Shown here piece by piece: positions 43,201 through 54,195 of a DNA stretch of 64,000 bases; position 1 is the stretch's first letter, and the number at the start of each line of letters is the position of its first letter. The notes under the pieces are model-generated. The model saw only the letters and a list, made by a program, of their open reading frames with translations, was not told where the DNA came from and did no database searches. The stretch is from Agrocybe praecox (lineage: Eukaryota > Basidiomycota > Agaricomycetes > Agaricales > Agrocybaceae): positions 868,001 through 932,000 of the forward strand of contig OZ024849.1 of the NCBI GenBank assembly GCA_964017145.1, in the 5' to 3' direction. The position numbers were made by a program, and so were the translations under genes.

Positions 43201-44977
43201 CCCACTGATGACGAGTCAGCGGATGCAGTTCGCGTAGGTCTTAATCAAGTGCTTCGTGAAGCACAAGACCAAGAAACAACGGTGTATTGTGCGGTTGACG
43301 CTTTGGTGCCGAACGACGTACAGCGACAGGCGGTTTCGACTGCCCTACTATACCGGGGACACGAACGGATTCACACCGTTTCACATCCTGCCGGACGAGT
43401 GACTGCCCCTGATGCAGAACTCTTTGCCATTCGCTCAGCGATTGTCCTTGCCACTCAGCAGGACGACTGCGAACGGATTGTCATATTCACTGATTCCAGC
43501 CAGTGCTGTCAAATTTATGTATGAGTGATGCATAGTTGCCCCACATAAAGTATGCATCTACAGGGGCAACTGCCCAACTGCCCAAAGTGATGCATCAAGC
43601 CCTCTGGCTGGCCTATTGTGACCATTTGTGACTATAGTCATGTGTTTGATATTGATGGGATCAAAATCAATGCACATGACTTTTTGCTTGCCTCTATTTA
43701 CATGTTTGGGCTCCGTTCATATGTTTATATGGCCTCAAATACAAACAAATAATAAATAATGATGTCAGCAGGCAGGGGCAGGCCTGGTACAAAACAAACA
43801 AAACCTTTGAGTGACATCACATCCAAACAACCTAATAAGGCAAGAGGACTTTGGACTTTGAGATTTTGCGATAAAGTCCTCTTGATACTATGATAGACAG
43901 GACTAATACATGACCAAATAAGATCAAATCTATTTTTAGAACATATCTATTTTTAGTTTGCGTCTATTTTTAGTTGCGTCTATTTTTGAGAACAATCACG
44001 AATTTGCCAAATACGATGAAGTTATTTTTAGAACATATTTATTTTTACAACTCATTACATATTTACATGGTTTATGAAAATCTATTTTTAGAAATTTTTA
44101 ATGAAAATAACTTTGATGGCTGTGCACTAGATCACATGACTATTCTGTGGCTATGCATCAGATCACATGACTTTCACATGACTACACCTCTCTAGTCACT
44201 ATTGGTCACCCTGATGCATCACTTTGGGCAGTTGGGCAGTTGCCCCTGTGGATGCATACTTTATGTGGGGCAACTTAGGTTGGGTCATGCATACATCTGC
44301 CAGTAACAGGTGCTGATTCGATGGCTTCGGCCAAATGAGCATTGGACCCCACCCTCCATAGTGGTCAAGGACATTCCTTGGCCATATGTCAAGCTCTTCA
44401 ACCGTGGCTAGAAGAAGACGCCGTATGTAAAGTAGACTTCATTCAGGTTCCATCAAAACTGAAGTGGAGGATACACCAAGAAGCCAATGACATTAGTCGG
44501 GCTCAAATCGAACCCGCTGGGGACCACCCAGCTACTTCTTTGGATAGTGTACGGAAGGCCGTCACTAAAGGCGTTCAGGAGGAATGGAAGATTCTCTTCC
44601 GTGACCCCAATTATCGAGGGCATAACTTCTTGCCTCTTAAGAATCTCGACGGGGATTTACTCGAGCATACGTATCTAAAGGAAGGTACTTGGCTCCATGA
44701 AGTGAAAGGCGAACTAGTAACGTTCGTCGCGAGGATGAATAGATGCATCCTCAATCACGCTCCTATTGGTGCTTATTACGAGCGCTTTAACATCCAAGAA
44801 TCTCATGCTTGCGAATGCGGCCACCACCTGCAGACACGGGCACATATATTGCAAGTGTGCACTAAACATGTACGCGAGCGAGACGGTCGGACACCGGAAC
44901 TCCTGGTGCACCTGATCAAATTCCTAGATGACAACGACTCAGTGTTTGCATTCAGGCGACCCGCAGGGGTCGGATAA
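40294..44977 (+). pseudogene. LINE-A ORF2, copy A9
   Basis: Endonuclease from the ATG at 40294 (ISIYSHNVAKKYDY, VIFVQEPPW), DFNTHSRIWD, TDHIPLIASVK; RT with PGPDHVSWPIL, VVAFDIVQFFPSLNHDM, VGVGQGGALSPVLSAL and SYVDDGTC (about 42337-42360); RNase H with YCAVDALV and DAELFAIRSAI, then IFTD at the MITE-A junction; Cys/His tail CECGHHLQTRAHILQVC. Lesions: TGA at 40600-40602 (CGA in other copies), TAA at 42526-42528 (Tyr codon in others), MITE-A at 43497, TGA at 44336-44338 (CGA in others). Otherwise long open stretches, so the decay is recent. Confidence 0.88.
43497..44312. mobile_element. MITE-A, 816 bp, 7-bp target duplication
   Basis: Left end CAGCCAGTGCTGTCAAATTT, right end inverse of CACCTGTTACTGGCAGATGT. 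Exact duplication ctgattc at 43490-43496 and 44313-44319. Removing element and one duplicate rejoins the RNase H frame (FTD/SMASA). Subterminal zones pair around GCCCCACATAAAGTATGCATC. Core shared with other MITEs; no gene. Confidence 0.9.
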
Positions 44978-45152
44978 GCAGGTTGGGCTAAGGCTCGGCC
45001 TGCGGTACATGTTCTTCTTGGACTGCGGATTTTTGCCATTACAATGGCGCATGCATCAGTACTCGGACTTGTGGGTTTAATCCAGACCCTGCGGGGGCGT
45101 TCGGAGCCTTTCAGTAGGTACCTGGGTTTGTGGGCTTTGGCCTGACCCTTCG

Positions 45153-46044
45153 CACCTAATACTGTCAGATATATGCATACATCTTGGGTAGTTGCCAGTT
45201 TTAGGTGATGCATCCACAGCGGTAGTTACCCAACTCCCCAATACCATGTATCAGAGTGACTGACAGTGACTATGGAGGTGAAGTCATGTGAAAAGCATGT
45301 GATATGCATGTGATATGCATGTGATCTGCATGTGATCTGCATGTGATATACATGTGATATACATGTCATGTGATATGCATGTGATCTATATGTCATGTGA
45401 TATGTCATGTGATGCACAGCCACCAAACCTATTTTGATTACAGTGTTCTAAAAATAAACCTGTTTGATCCATCATATTTGTCAGATGTTCTAAAAATAGA
45501 TTGATATTCTAAATTTAAACACTATTCTAAAAATAGAACGATCTTGTTTGGCAAAATCGTAAAGTGTTCTAAAAATAGACCAAGTCTATAAATATATTAA
45601 ATCTAAAAATAGATTTGATCTTATTTGGTCATATATTGGTCCCATCTATCATGCATCAAGGGGACTTTATCTCAAAATCTCAAAGTCCAAAGTCCTCTTG
45701 CCTTATTGGGTTGTTTGGATGTGACATCACTCAAAAGGCTTGTTTGTTTTGTATCCTGCCTGCCCCTGCCTGCTGACATCATTATTTATTATTTGTTTGT
45801 ATTTGAGGCCATATAAAAATATGAGTGGAGCCCAAACATGTAAATAGAGGCAAGCAAAAAGTCATGTGCATCAGATTTGATGCCATCAATAACAGACACA
45901 TGACTATAGTCACATATAGTCACAGACAGCCAGTCGGATGTCTTGATACATACAATTAGGGAGTTGGGTAGTTACCGCTGTGGATGCATCACCTAAAACT
46001 GGCAACTACCCATGGTTGATACATATATTTGACAGTACAGGCTG
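45153..46044. mobile_element. MITE-B, 892 bp, 7-bp target duplication
   Basis: Left end CACCTAATACTGTCAGATAT, right end inverse of CAGCCTGTACTGTCAAATAT. Exact duplication cccttcg at 45146-45152 and 46045-46051, within the LINE-A 3' UTR. Contains a CATGTGAT array (see separate entry). No gene. Confidence 0.9.
45284..45416 (+). repeat. CATGTGAT array inside MITE-B
   Basis: About eleven CATGTGAT words, mostly spaced 10 bases by AT/CTG linkers, with some CATGTCATGTGAT variants. Other MITE copies have one or two, so the array grew in this copy. Confidence 0.8.
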
Positions 46045-46410
46045 CCCTTCGGGGGCACTTGGGCTAAGTGGAAGCGGCGATGCGACTTGGAATGTGAGGG
46101 AACTGCGGACTGGGTGGGATGGGGACTGTGGACTGGGCGGGGTATGGATTGTGGGTCAGGCTCGATGCCCGGCCACCATTGCTTACACGCTTGTGATGGC
46201 GCAAGCGCCATCGAACCAGCAACACTCTGACCGCCTAACGGCGGCCTACCATCTTGGCGGGCCTAATGCCTGCCCTCGCAGACGTAGCGTAGTATTAAAT
46301 CTTGCTTAGCATGCTCATGTATGTAACGTAGGGACCAGACTGCAATCACACACCGGAATACAAGCGGGACTTCGGTCCTTTGATTTAATAAAAAAAAAAC
46401 AAAAAAAATG

Positions 46411-49400
46411 TGTCAAAGCGACTTGAGAGGCTCCGACCTTCGATGAGGTGAGATCTTATTGATCACCGCGACATCTTCGTCCTTTCGTTGTTCCAAGGCA
46501 ATGAAACATATAATTTCATGAACGTATATTCAGATGAAGCCAGTACAGCGATACGGTTCTTACAGGACCATGTCGACGAACTACCTCGCTTCCATTACAT
46601 GGGAGGCGACTTTAACACACACTCGAGGATATGGGACCCCAACGTCACGTACCATCGGTGGGACGCTATCGCGCTGCTAGACATAGCAGCCGAACTCGAC
46701 CTAGAATGGACCGAACCGTCCAATCCGGGTCCTACATTTATATCCAACAATCCAGACCTTCGGCCATCGGTCATTGATCTGGTATTCCGCGGGATTGCTG
46801 AGTCAGCAAGAAGTCGCGTCACTCGTGCACCGGAACACCAGGGGCGAACGGATCATATTCCGTTGATAGCTTCTGTCAAACTCGCGGATGACGTCGAAGA
46901 CCTGATCCGCTTCACAATCGCAAAGGGCTCCGATGCTTACAAAGCATGGAAGACCGAGCTGCCCGGGAAGGTCGCTGCCATAGAGGTGGGACAACTCGAA
47001 ACCAGGGATGACGTTGAACGGGTTGCGCAAGCGCTTGCCGATGTCTACACCCGCTGCATGGGACTCCCATGCAAAGGAAACCCGAATCACAAAGCACTCT
47101 AAACCATGGTGGAATGATGAGTGCACAAACTCGCTTGCTGCTTATCGTATGGATAAAACCGACGAAAAGTGGAAAGCCTTCAGAAAGATAGTCAAAGACG
47201 TCAAACGTGAATTCTTCGAGAGTAGAATCTCGGAAATCGCATATACCAACAGACGCCCGTGGGACCTAATGGAGTGGGTCAAACAGCGCAAACTACCAGC
47301 CTGCGAAGCTATCCAATACCAAGGACAGCCCTGCCATGGAATGGACTCCCTCTGGGACCCCCTCCACAACACCTACAACTCGGCCTCCGGCCGAGTAATA
47401 GATCTTGCCGTGCTCAATCCCCTCCCAACTTTGCAGGAAAGGGATTGGCCCCCATTCTCCAAGCTAGAACTGGACGAGGCGCTTGCGTCTTGCTCAAGTC
47501 TTTCGTCCCCCGGCCCTGACCATGTGTCATGGCCGATCCTCAAAGAAGTTGTGAAGCAGCAAGCTGCGTCACAACTTCTTATCGATCTCGCCAACGCCTG
47601 CATTCGTGTAGGTGTTTGGCCGAGACACTTTAAGGAGTCCACTTCAGTCATCATACCGAAGCCGGGCAAACCTACATATTCTGACCCCAAGGCGTTCCGG
47701 CCCATAGTGCTGTTGAATACCACCGGGAAACTCATTGAGAAGAGGATCTCGAATCGTCTTCAATACGACATGATCAAGTTTGACCTTGTTCATCCTAACC
47801 AAGTCAGAGGAGTGCGACAGAGCTCAACCGAAGACGCCGGGCTGTACCTTACCCATCTGATTCGCACCGGGTGGTCTAAGGGACTCAAGACCAGCGTTGT
47901 CGCATTCGACATCGCTCAGTTCTTCCCATCTCTCAATCACGACATGCTCAAAGCAATACTCAGGAAGCAGGGGTTCTTGCCACTTGTGGCGAGGTTCTTC
48001 TCATCCTATTTAGTAGATCGATACACCTCTTATAGGTGGGGTTTGTTCACATCCGACCCCCGGCAGGCGGATGTCGGCGTAGGACAGGGCTCTGCCCTGT
48101 CCCCCGTCCTCTCAGCCCTATACATCGCCCGGTGATGAAACTATACCACATGGAAGAAATATCCCGCAAGACATCTCTTCTATCCTACGTGGACGACGGC
48201 ACATGCATTGCCCAAGCCAAAACCCTCCAGGAGAACACGGTCACTCTAGTGGCTGCATACGCAGTCCTCCTTCGACTCTTCACCGCCATTGGACTCATAC
48301 TTGAACACAACAAGTCCGAATATGCCTGCTTCGACCGGTCACACAATTACGACCCGCCACCTCTCGACCTCGGATCCCCGTCCTCTCAGCCCTATACATC
48401 GCCCGGTGATGAAACTATACCACATGGAAGAAATATCCTGCAAGACATCTCTTCTATCCTACGTGGACGACGGCACCTGCATTGCCCAAGCCAAAACCCT
48501 CCAGGAGAACACGGTCACTCTAGTGGCTGCTTATGCAGTCCTCCTTCAACTCTTTACCGCCATCGGACTCATACTTGAACACAACAAGTCCGAATACGCA
48601 TGCTTCGACCGGTCGCACAACTACGACCCGCCACCTCTCGATCTCGGATACGCCCCTTACACGGGCGACACACCTCTTTGGCCAAAGCGCGTTTGGCGCT
48701 ATTTGGGCTTCTACTTCGACCGCAAGCTCACTTTCAAAGAGCATGTGCGGTTCTACTCTACCAAGTCTCTTTCATCGGTGAAAGCCATGAAGATGCTTGG
48801 AAGCTCAACTCGCGGTCTCCATCCCAAGGAGAAACGACTATTATACCGTGCATGCGTTCTACCAATTGCAACGTACGGATACCGTCTGTGGTACTTCGAA
48901 GGCTCCCGATCTAAGGGTGCTCTCGAAGACCTGCGCAAAATGCAGCATAAAGCGGCACTTTGGATCACAGGTGCATTCCGCACCTCCCCCACAGGCGGGG
49001 TTGAGGCCCTTGCGGGCCTCATCCCCGTCCACCTCCATCTGAAGAAACTTGGTGGTCGGTTTAACTACCGTGCTGCCACATTATCAGACACCCATCTGCT
49101 TAGGTCGCTCCTATCACAGGAGCATCACAAGCAGGCTGAAGTTCATTCGTCAGCAATTTCAAACCTCACCCCTGCCCAGAAAACAAAGGTAGGGGGGGCC
49201 CTCATGGAGATCGACCAACATCTCCCTGAACTCACAGAGTCATTCTCGCCTGTTGCGACGGAGGCTCGCCCTGGAAACAGGTCATTGGACTTGTTCGACG
49301 ACCGATTCACATTCGAACCGTGTCTCACTGACGACGAGTCAGCAGACGCGGTTCGCGTAGGCCTTAACCAAGTGCTTCGTGAAGCACAAGGCCAAGAAAC

Positions 49401-50190
49401 AACGCTGTATTGTGCGGTCGACGCTTTGGTGCCGAACGATGTACAACGACAGGCGGTTTCAACTGCTTTATTATACCGGGGACACGAGCGGATTCATACC
49501 GTGTCGCATCCTGCCGGACGAGTGACTGCCCCTGATGCCGAACTCTTTGCCATTCGCTCAGCGATTGTCCTTGCAACCCAGCAAGATGATTGTGAACGGA
49601 TTGTCATATTCACTGATTCGATGGCTTCGGCCAAACGAGCACTGGACCCCACCCTCCATAGTGGTCAAGGACATTCCTTGGCCATATGTCGAGCTCTACA
49701 ACCGTGGCTAGAAGAAGATGCCGCGTGCAAGGTAGACTTCATTCAGGTTCCATCGAAACTGAAATGGAGGATACACCAAGAAGCCAATGACATCAGTCGG
49801 GCTCAAATCGAACCTGTTGGGGATTACCCAGCTACTTCTTTGGATAGTGTATGGAAGGCCATCACTAAAGGCGTTCAGGAGGAATGGAAGAATCTCTTCC
49901 ATGACCCCAACTACCGAGGGCATAACTTCTTGCCACTCAAGAATCTCGCCGGGGATTTACTCGAACCGACGTACCTTCAAGAAGGTACTTGGCTCCGTGA
50001 AGTGAAAGACGCACACATACCGTACGTCGCGAGGATGATGAGATGCATCCTCAATCACGCTCCCATAGGTGCTTATTATGAGCACTTTAACATTCAAGAA
50101 TCTCATGCATGGGAATGCGGCCACCATCTGCAAACGCGTGCACATATATTGCAAGTGTGCACAAAACACGTACGCGAGCGAGACGGTTGA
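46411..50190 (+). pseudogene. LINE-A ORF2, copy A10, with duplicated catalytic region
   Basis: Lacks the first 90 or so residues. Lesions in order: TGA at 46449-46451, at the same codon as in A9; an extra C near 47053 shifting frame; a one-base loss near 48131 (ATCGCCCGGTGATG); a tandem duplication 48102-48375 / 48376-48649 that repeats the SYVDDGTC block; and TGA at 50188-50190 replacing CGG, ahead of the usual end. RNase H (YCAVDALV, DAELFAIRSAI, IFTDSMASAKRALD) and most of the Cys/His tail are readable from 48650 onward. Not functional. Confidence 0.87.
48102..48649 (+). repeat. 274-bp tandem duplication across the RT active site
   Basis: Unit 1 48102-48375, unit 2 48376-48649. Both begin CCCCGTCCTCTCAGCC and end CTCGACCTCGGAT or CTCGATCTCGGAT. 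Both carry the same one-base loss, so the loss came first. They differ at a handful of sites. Confidence 0.93.
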
Positions 50191-50788
50191 TCACTGGAAC
50201 TCCTGGTGCATCTGATCAAATTCCTGGACAACAACGACTCTGCGTTTGCGTTCAGGCAACCCGCAGGGGTCGGATAAGCAGGTTGGGCCGAAGGTCTGGC
50301 CTGCGGGACATGCTCTTCTCGGACTGCGGATCCTTTGCCATTACAATGGCACGCACTTCAGTACTCGGACTTGTGGGATTCGTCCTGACCCTGCGGGGGC
50401 GTTCGGGGCCCTTCAGTGGGTACCTTGGTTTGTGGGCTTCGGCTCGACCCCTCGGGGGCACCCGGGCTAAGCGGAAGCAGCGATGCGACTTGGAACGTGA
50501 GGGGACTGCGGACTGGGTGGGGTGTGGACTGTGGGCTGGGCTCGATGCCCGGCCACATTGCTTACTCGCTTGCGACGGCGCAAGCGCCGCCGAACCAGCA
50601 ACAATCCGACCGCCTAACGGCGATCTGCCATCTTGGCGGGCCTTATGCCCACCCTCGCAGACGTAGCGTAGTAGATAAACCTTGCTTAGCATGCTCATGT
50701 ATGTAACGTAGGGACCGGACTGCAATCGTGCACCGGAATACAAGTGGGACTTCGGTCCTTTGATTTTTTTTAAAAAAAAAAAAAAAAG

Positions 50789-51435
50789 CCGAGGCTGCCC
50801 CCACTGGGTTGCTGGGGTGGGGTCTTTGGGTCCTCCACCATTTCTGACCAATCCCCTGTCATTGGCTGACCGGAATTGTCGATTTGCATGTCGTCCCCTG
50901 TATCATCGAATGATCTGAGGGCGCAGATTCGTCTGGCGTTTGCTGCGACGTCGAACATCGTCTCGGCCAGGTGTTGTATGTCGTGGGCTCCGGCTAGGAG
51001 CTCTTCACATTCGGGCTGCTTGGCTAGTCGTTCCAGCCAACGGTTGGTTGCCATCAGGGCTCAGCGGTTCTGCACCACTTCGTCGTTGAAGCCCTCTTGG
51101 CCGTCGAATGGTGTGTCCTCAATGCGTGGTACCGCTCCTGAGAGCAGTGCGCCTTCGGTGTGGGGCCTCTTACGAGAAGAGGATTGTCGAGAGGTGGATC
51201 GGGAGTCGTGTGAGGATTCCCGGTCTTCGTCGTTGTCGTCCATATTCTCGTCTCGGACGTCCGAGTTGGCATGGGAGGGTGCTGGAGTCGCCTGCCTGCT
51301 GACAGGGACATCCGATGTGGTGGTCCTTGGGCTCGCAGACGCGGAGGTCTGTAAGCGAGAGGGAGTAGCGCCTTGGCTTGTCGGTGGTGCAGATCGGCGT
51401 GTACCTGCAGCACCCCTTGGTGGCGTTTCGGCCAT
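50789..51435 (-). pseudogene. LINE-A ORF1 N-terminal fragment, copy A11
   Basis: The only place where the ORF1 start is visible: MAETPPRGAAGTRR at 51435. It reads as a Ser/Arg/Pro-rich and then acidic segment (DENMDDNDEDRESS), a GQEGFNDEVVQNR block, and ATNRWLERLAKQPECEELL through the SGQPMTGD region to 50789. One TGA lies near 51061-51063. The rest of ORF1 is cut off by the poly(A) end of copy A10. Confidence 0.8.
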
Positions 51436-51585
51436 TGTTGACGAACCAGTAGTTGTACCGATTCGAATGTATCGTTACCCGAGTGCTAGACCCAGTTCCG
51501 ATCGTATTGCGAGTAAGAGTAAGCGAAAACAATAAGTTGCAAAAGTCGATGGTGGTGGCAACGAGTCAAGAAGAGATGGATTACA
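51436..51585 (-). promoter_or_regulatory. LINE-A 5' UTR / probable internal promoter region, copy A11
   Basis: About 150 bases upstream of the ORF1 start that belong to no coding frame. It meets plus-strand RT sequence at about 51586. As the only LINE-A 5' leader in the window it should hold the element's promoter; no specific motif is claimed. Confidence 0.45.
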
Positions 51586-53221
51586 GAAATCGCATACACT
51601 AACAGACGCCAGTGGGACCTAATGGAATGGGTCAAACAGCGCAAGTTACCCGCCTGTGAAGCTATCCAGTACCAAGGACAGCCCTGCCACGGAATGGACT
51701 CCCTATTGGATGCCCTCCACAACACCTACAACTCGGCCTCTGGCTGAGTGGGAGATCTTGCTGTGCTCGATCCCCTCTCAACACTACAGGAAAGGGATTG
51801 GCCCCCGTTCTCCAAGCTAGAAGTGGACGAGGCGCTTGCGTCTTGCTCAAGTCTGTCATCTCCTGGCCCTGACCATGTGTCATGGCCGATCCTCAAAGAA
51901 GTTGTGAAGCAGCTTGCTGCTTCACAACTTCTTATCGATCTCGCCAATGCCTGCATTCGTATGGGTGTATGGCCGAGACACTTTAAGGAGTCTACTTCAG
52001 TCATCATACCGAAGCCAAGCAAACCTACATACTCCGATCCCAAGGCATTCCGGCCCATTGTGCTGTTGAACACCACGGGGAAACTCATTGAGAAGATGAT
52101 TTCAAATCGTCTCCAGTATGACATGATCAAGTTCGACCTTGTTCACCCTAACCAAGTCGGGGGAGTGCGTCAGCGCTCAACCGAGGATGCAGGGCTGTAC
52201 CTTACCCATCTGATTCGCACCGGATGGACTAGGGGACTCAAGACCAGCGTTGTCGCATTCGACATTGCCCAGTTCTTCCCTTCTCTCAACCATGACATGC
52301 TCAAGGCAATACTCAGGAAGCAGGGGTTCTCGCCACTAGTGGCGTGGTTCTTCTCTTCATACTTAGTTGATCAATATACCTCTTACAGGTGGGGTTGGTT
52401 CACATCCGACCCCCGGCAGGCGGATGTAGGCGTAGGACAGGGCTCTGCCCTGTCCCTCGTCCTATCAGCTTTATACATTGCCCTGGTAATGAAACTATAC
52501 CACATGGAAGAGATATTCCGCAAGACATCGCTTCTATCCTACGTGGACGACGGCACTTGCATTGCCCAGGCCAAAACCCTCCAGGAGAACATGGTCACAC
52601 TCGTGGCTGCTTATGCAGTCCTCCTTCGACTCTTCACCGCCATCTGACTCATACTTGAACACAACAAGTCCGAATATGCATGCTTCGACCGGTCACACAA
52701 CTATGACCCGCCACCTCTCGATCTCGGATACGCCCCCTACACTGGTGACACACCTCTTCGCCCAAAGTGCGTCTGGCGCTACCTGGGCTTCTACTTCGAC
52801 CGCAAGCTCACATTCAAGGAGCACGTGCGGTTCTACTCTACCAAATCATTATCATCGGTGAAAGCCATGAAAATGCTGGGAAGCTCAACTCGTGGCCTCC
52901 ACCCCAAGGAGAAACAACTACTATACCGTGCGTGCGTTTTACCAATTGCGACATACGGATACCGTCTGTGGTACTTCGAAGGCTCCCGATCTAAGGGTGC
53001 TCTCGAAGACCTGCGCAAAATGCAGCGTAAAGCGGCACTTTGGATTACAGGTGCATTCCGCACCTCCCCCACAGGTGGGGTTGAGGCCCTCGCGGGCCTC
53101 ATCCCCGTTCACCTTCATCTGAAGAAACTAGGCGGTCGGTCCAACTACCGAGCTGCCACATTATCAGACACCCATCCGCTTAGGTCGCTTCTATCACAGG
53201 AGCATCACAAGCGGGCTGAAG

Positions 53222-53492
53222 TGTTGGATTATGTAATCTGCCACTCGTGAGAAATTATCATGAAAACTCACATTTGGGAGTTGCTGAGTCATCATTGGTT
53301 GGTCAGCCTGTTGGTGTGACATTTGGGAACTGCGGTTCTATTGTGGATGACTAGTAACTCAATTGAGTGGGGATTACATTAATACCATATAGTGGATTGA
53401 CCCTATAAGACCTGATAGCTCAGTGGTTAGAGCGTCTGGTATATGTCCAGTGGGCCTGGGTTCAATTCCCAGTCTGGTCACTTCTTTTAATA
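53222..53492 (+). mobile_element. 271-bp insertion unit carrying a tRNA-like gene, copy 1
   Basis: Starts TGTTGGATTATGTAATCTGC and ends TCACTTCTTTTAATA. Flanked by tgaag (53217-53221, 53493-53497); the next base is T on both sides, so the alternative is a 6-bp duplication with the unit starting at G. The first 187 bases are unlike anything else here; the last 84 hold a tRNA-like cloverleaf and a T run. No terminal inverted repeat, no poly(A). Confidence 0.85.
53409..53480 (+). tRNA. tRNA-like sequence with complete cloverleaf geometry (probably a pseudo-tRNA)
   Basis: 72 nt fold as: acceptor GACCTGA/TCTGGTC (6 of 7 pairs) with discriminator A; D stem GCTC/GAGC with loop AGTGGTTA; anticodon stem TCTGG/CCAGT (4 of 5 pairs) with loop TATATGT; T stem CTGGG/CCCAG with loop TTCAATT. 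Pol III A box TAGCTCAGTGG and B box GGTTCAATTCC are intact, and a TTTT run follows at 53485-53488. The middle of the loop reads TAT, but the base before it is A instead of the near-universal T33, so a decoding role is doubtful. The same loop recurs in the second copy. Confidence 0.55.
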
Positions 53493-53916
53493 TGAAGTTC
53501 ATTTGTCAGCAATTTCCAGCCTCACCCCTGCCCAGAAAGCAAAGGTAGGAGGGGCCCTCATGGAGATCGACCAACATTTCCCTGAACTCACAGAGACTTT
53601 CTCGCCCGTCGCGACAGAGGCTCATCCTGGAAACAGGTTGTTGGATCTATTCGACGACCGATTCACTTTCGAACCATGCCCTACTGACGACGAGTCAGCG
53701 GACGCAGTTCGCGTAGGTCTTAATCAAGTGCTGCGAGAAGCACAAGACCAGGAAACAACAGTGTATTGTGCGGTTGACGCTTCAGTGCCGAACGATGTAC
53801 AGCGACAGGCGGTTCACTGGACCCCACCGTCCATAGTGGCCAAGGACACTCCTTGGCCATATGTCGAGCTCTTCAACCGTGGCTAGAAGAAGACGCCGCA
53901 TGCAAAGTAGACTTCA

Positions 53917-54042
53917 TGTTGGATTATGTAATCTGCAACTCGTGAGAAATTATCATGAAAACTCACATTTGGGAGTTGCTGAGTCATCATTGGTTGGTCA
54001 ACCTGTTGGCATGACATTTGGGAACTGCGGTTCTATTGTGGA
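53917..54042 (+). mobile_element. tRNA-like insertion unit, copy 2, 5' half
   Basis: TGTTGGATTATG through TTCTATTGTGGA, 126 bases, differing from copy 1 at a few positions. Preceded by cttca (53912-53916). Its 3' half lies at 63360-63430; about 75 bp between the halves is missing and replaced by 54043-63359. Confidence 0.85.
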
Positions 54043-54195
54043 GCGACTGGCGAGAAGGACTCTGTGAGTTCAGGGAGATGGCGGTCTATCTCCATGAGGG
54101 CCCCCCTAACTTTGCTTTCTGGGCAGGGGTGAGGCTTGAGATTGCTGACGAATGAACTTCAGCCCGCTTGTGATGCTCCTGCGAGAGGAGCGACC

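Larger units (their letters stand above)
40143..46408 (+). mobile_element. LINE-A copy A9 with nested MITE-A and MITE-B
   Basis: ORF1 tail (40143-40294), ORF2 (40294-44977), 3' UTR (44978-45152 and 46052-46386) and an impure poly(A) (46387-46408). The 5' side is in the gap. MITE-A interrupts RNase H, MITE-B the 3' UTR. Directly followed by copy A10, whose sequence starts inside the endonuclease. Confidence 0.88.
46409..50788 (+). mobile_element. LINE-A copy A10
   Basis: Starts inside the endonuclease (GTGTCAAAGCGACTTG) directly after the poly(A) of A9, and runs through ORF2, 3' UTR (50278-50764) and poly(A) with a T interruption (50765-50788). The right flank is minus-strand ORF1 (copy A11). 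Carries a 274-bp tandem duplication in RT. Confidence 0.85.
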
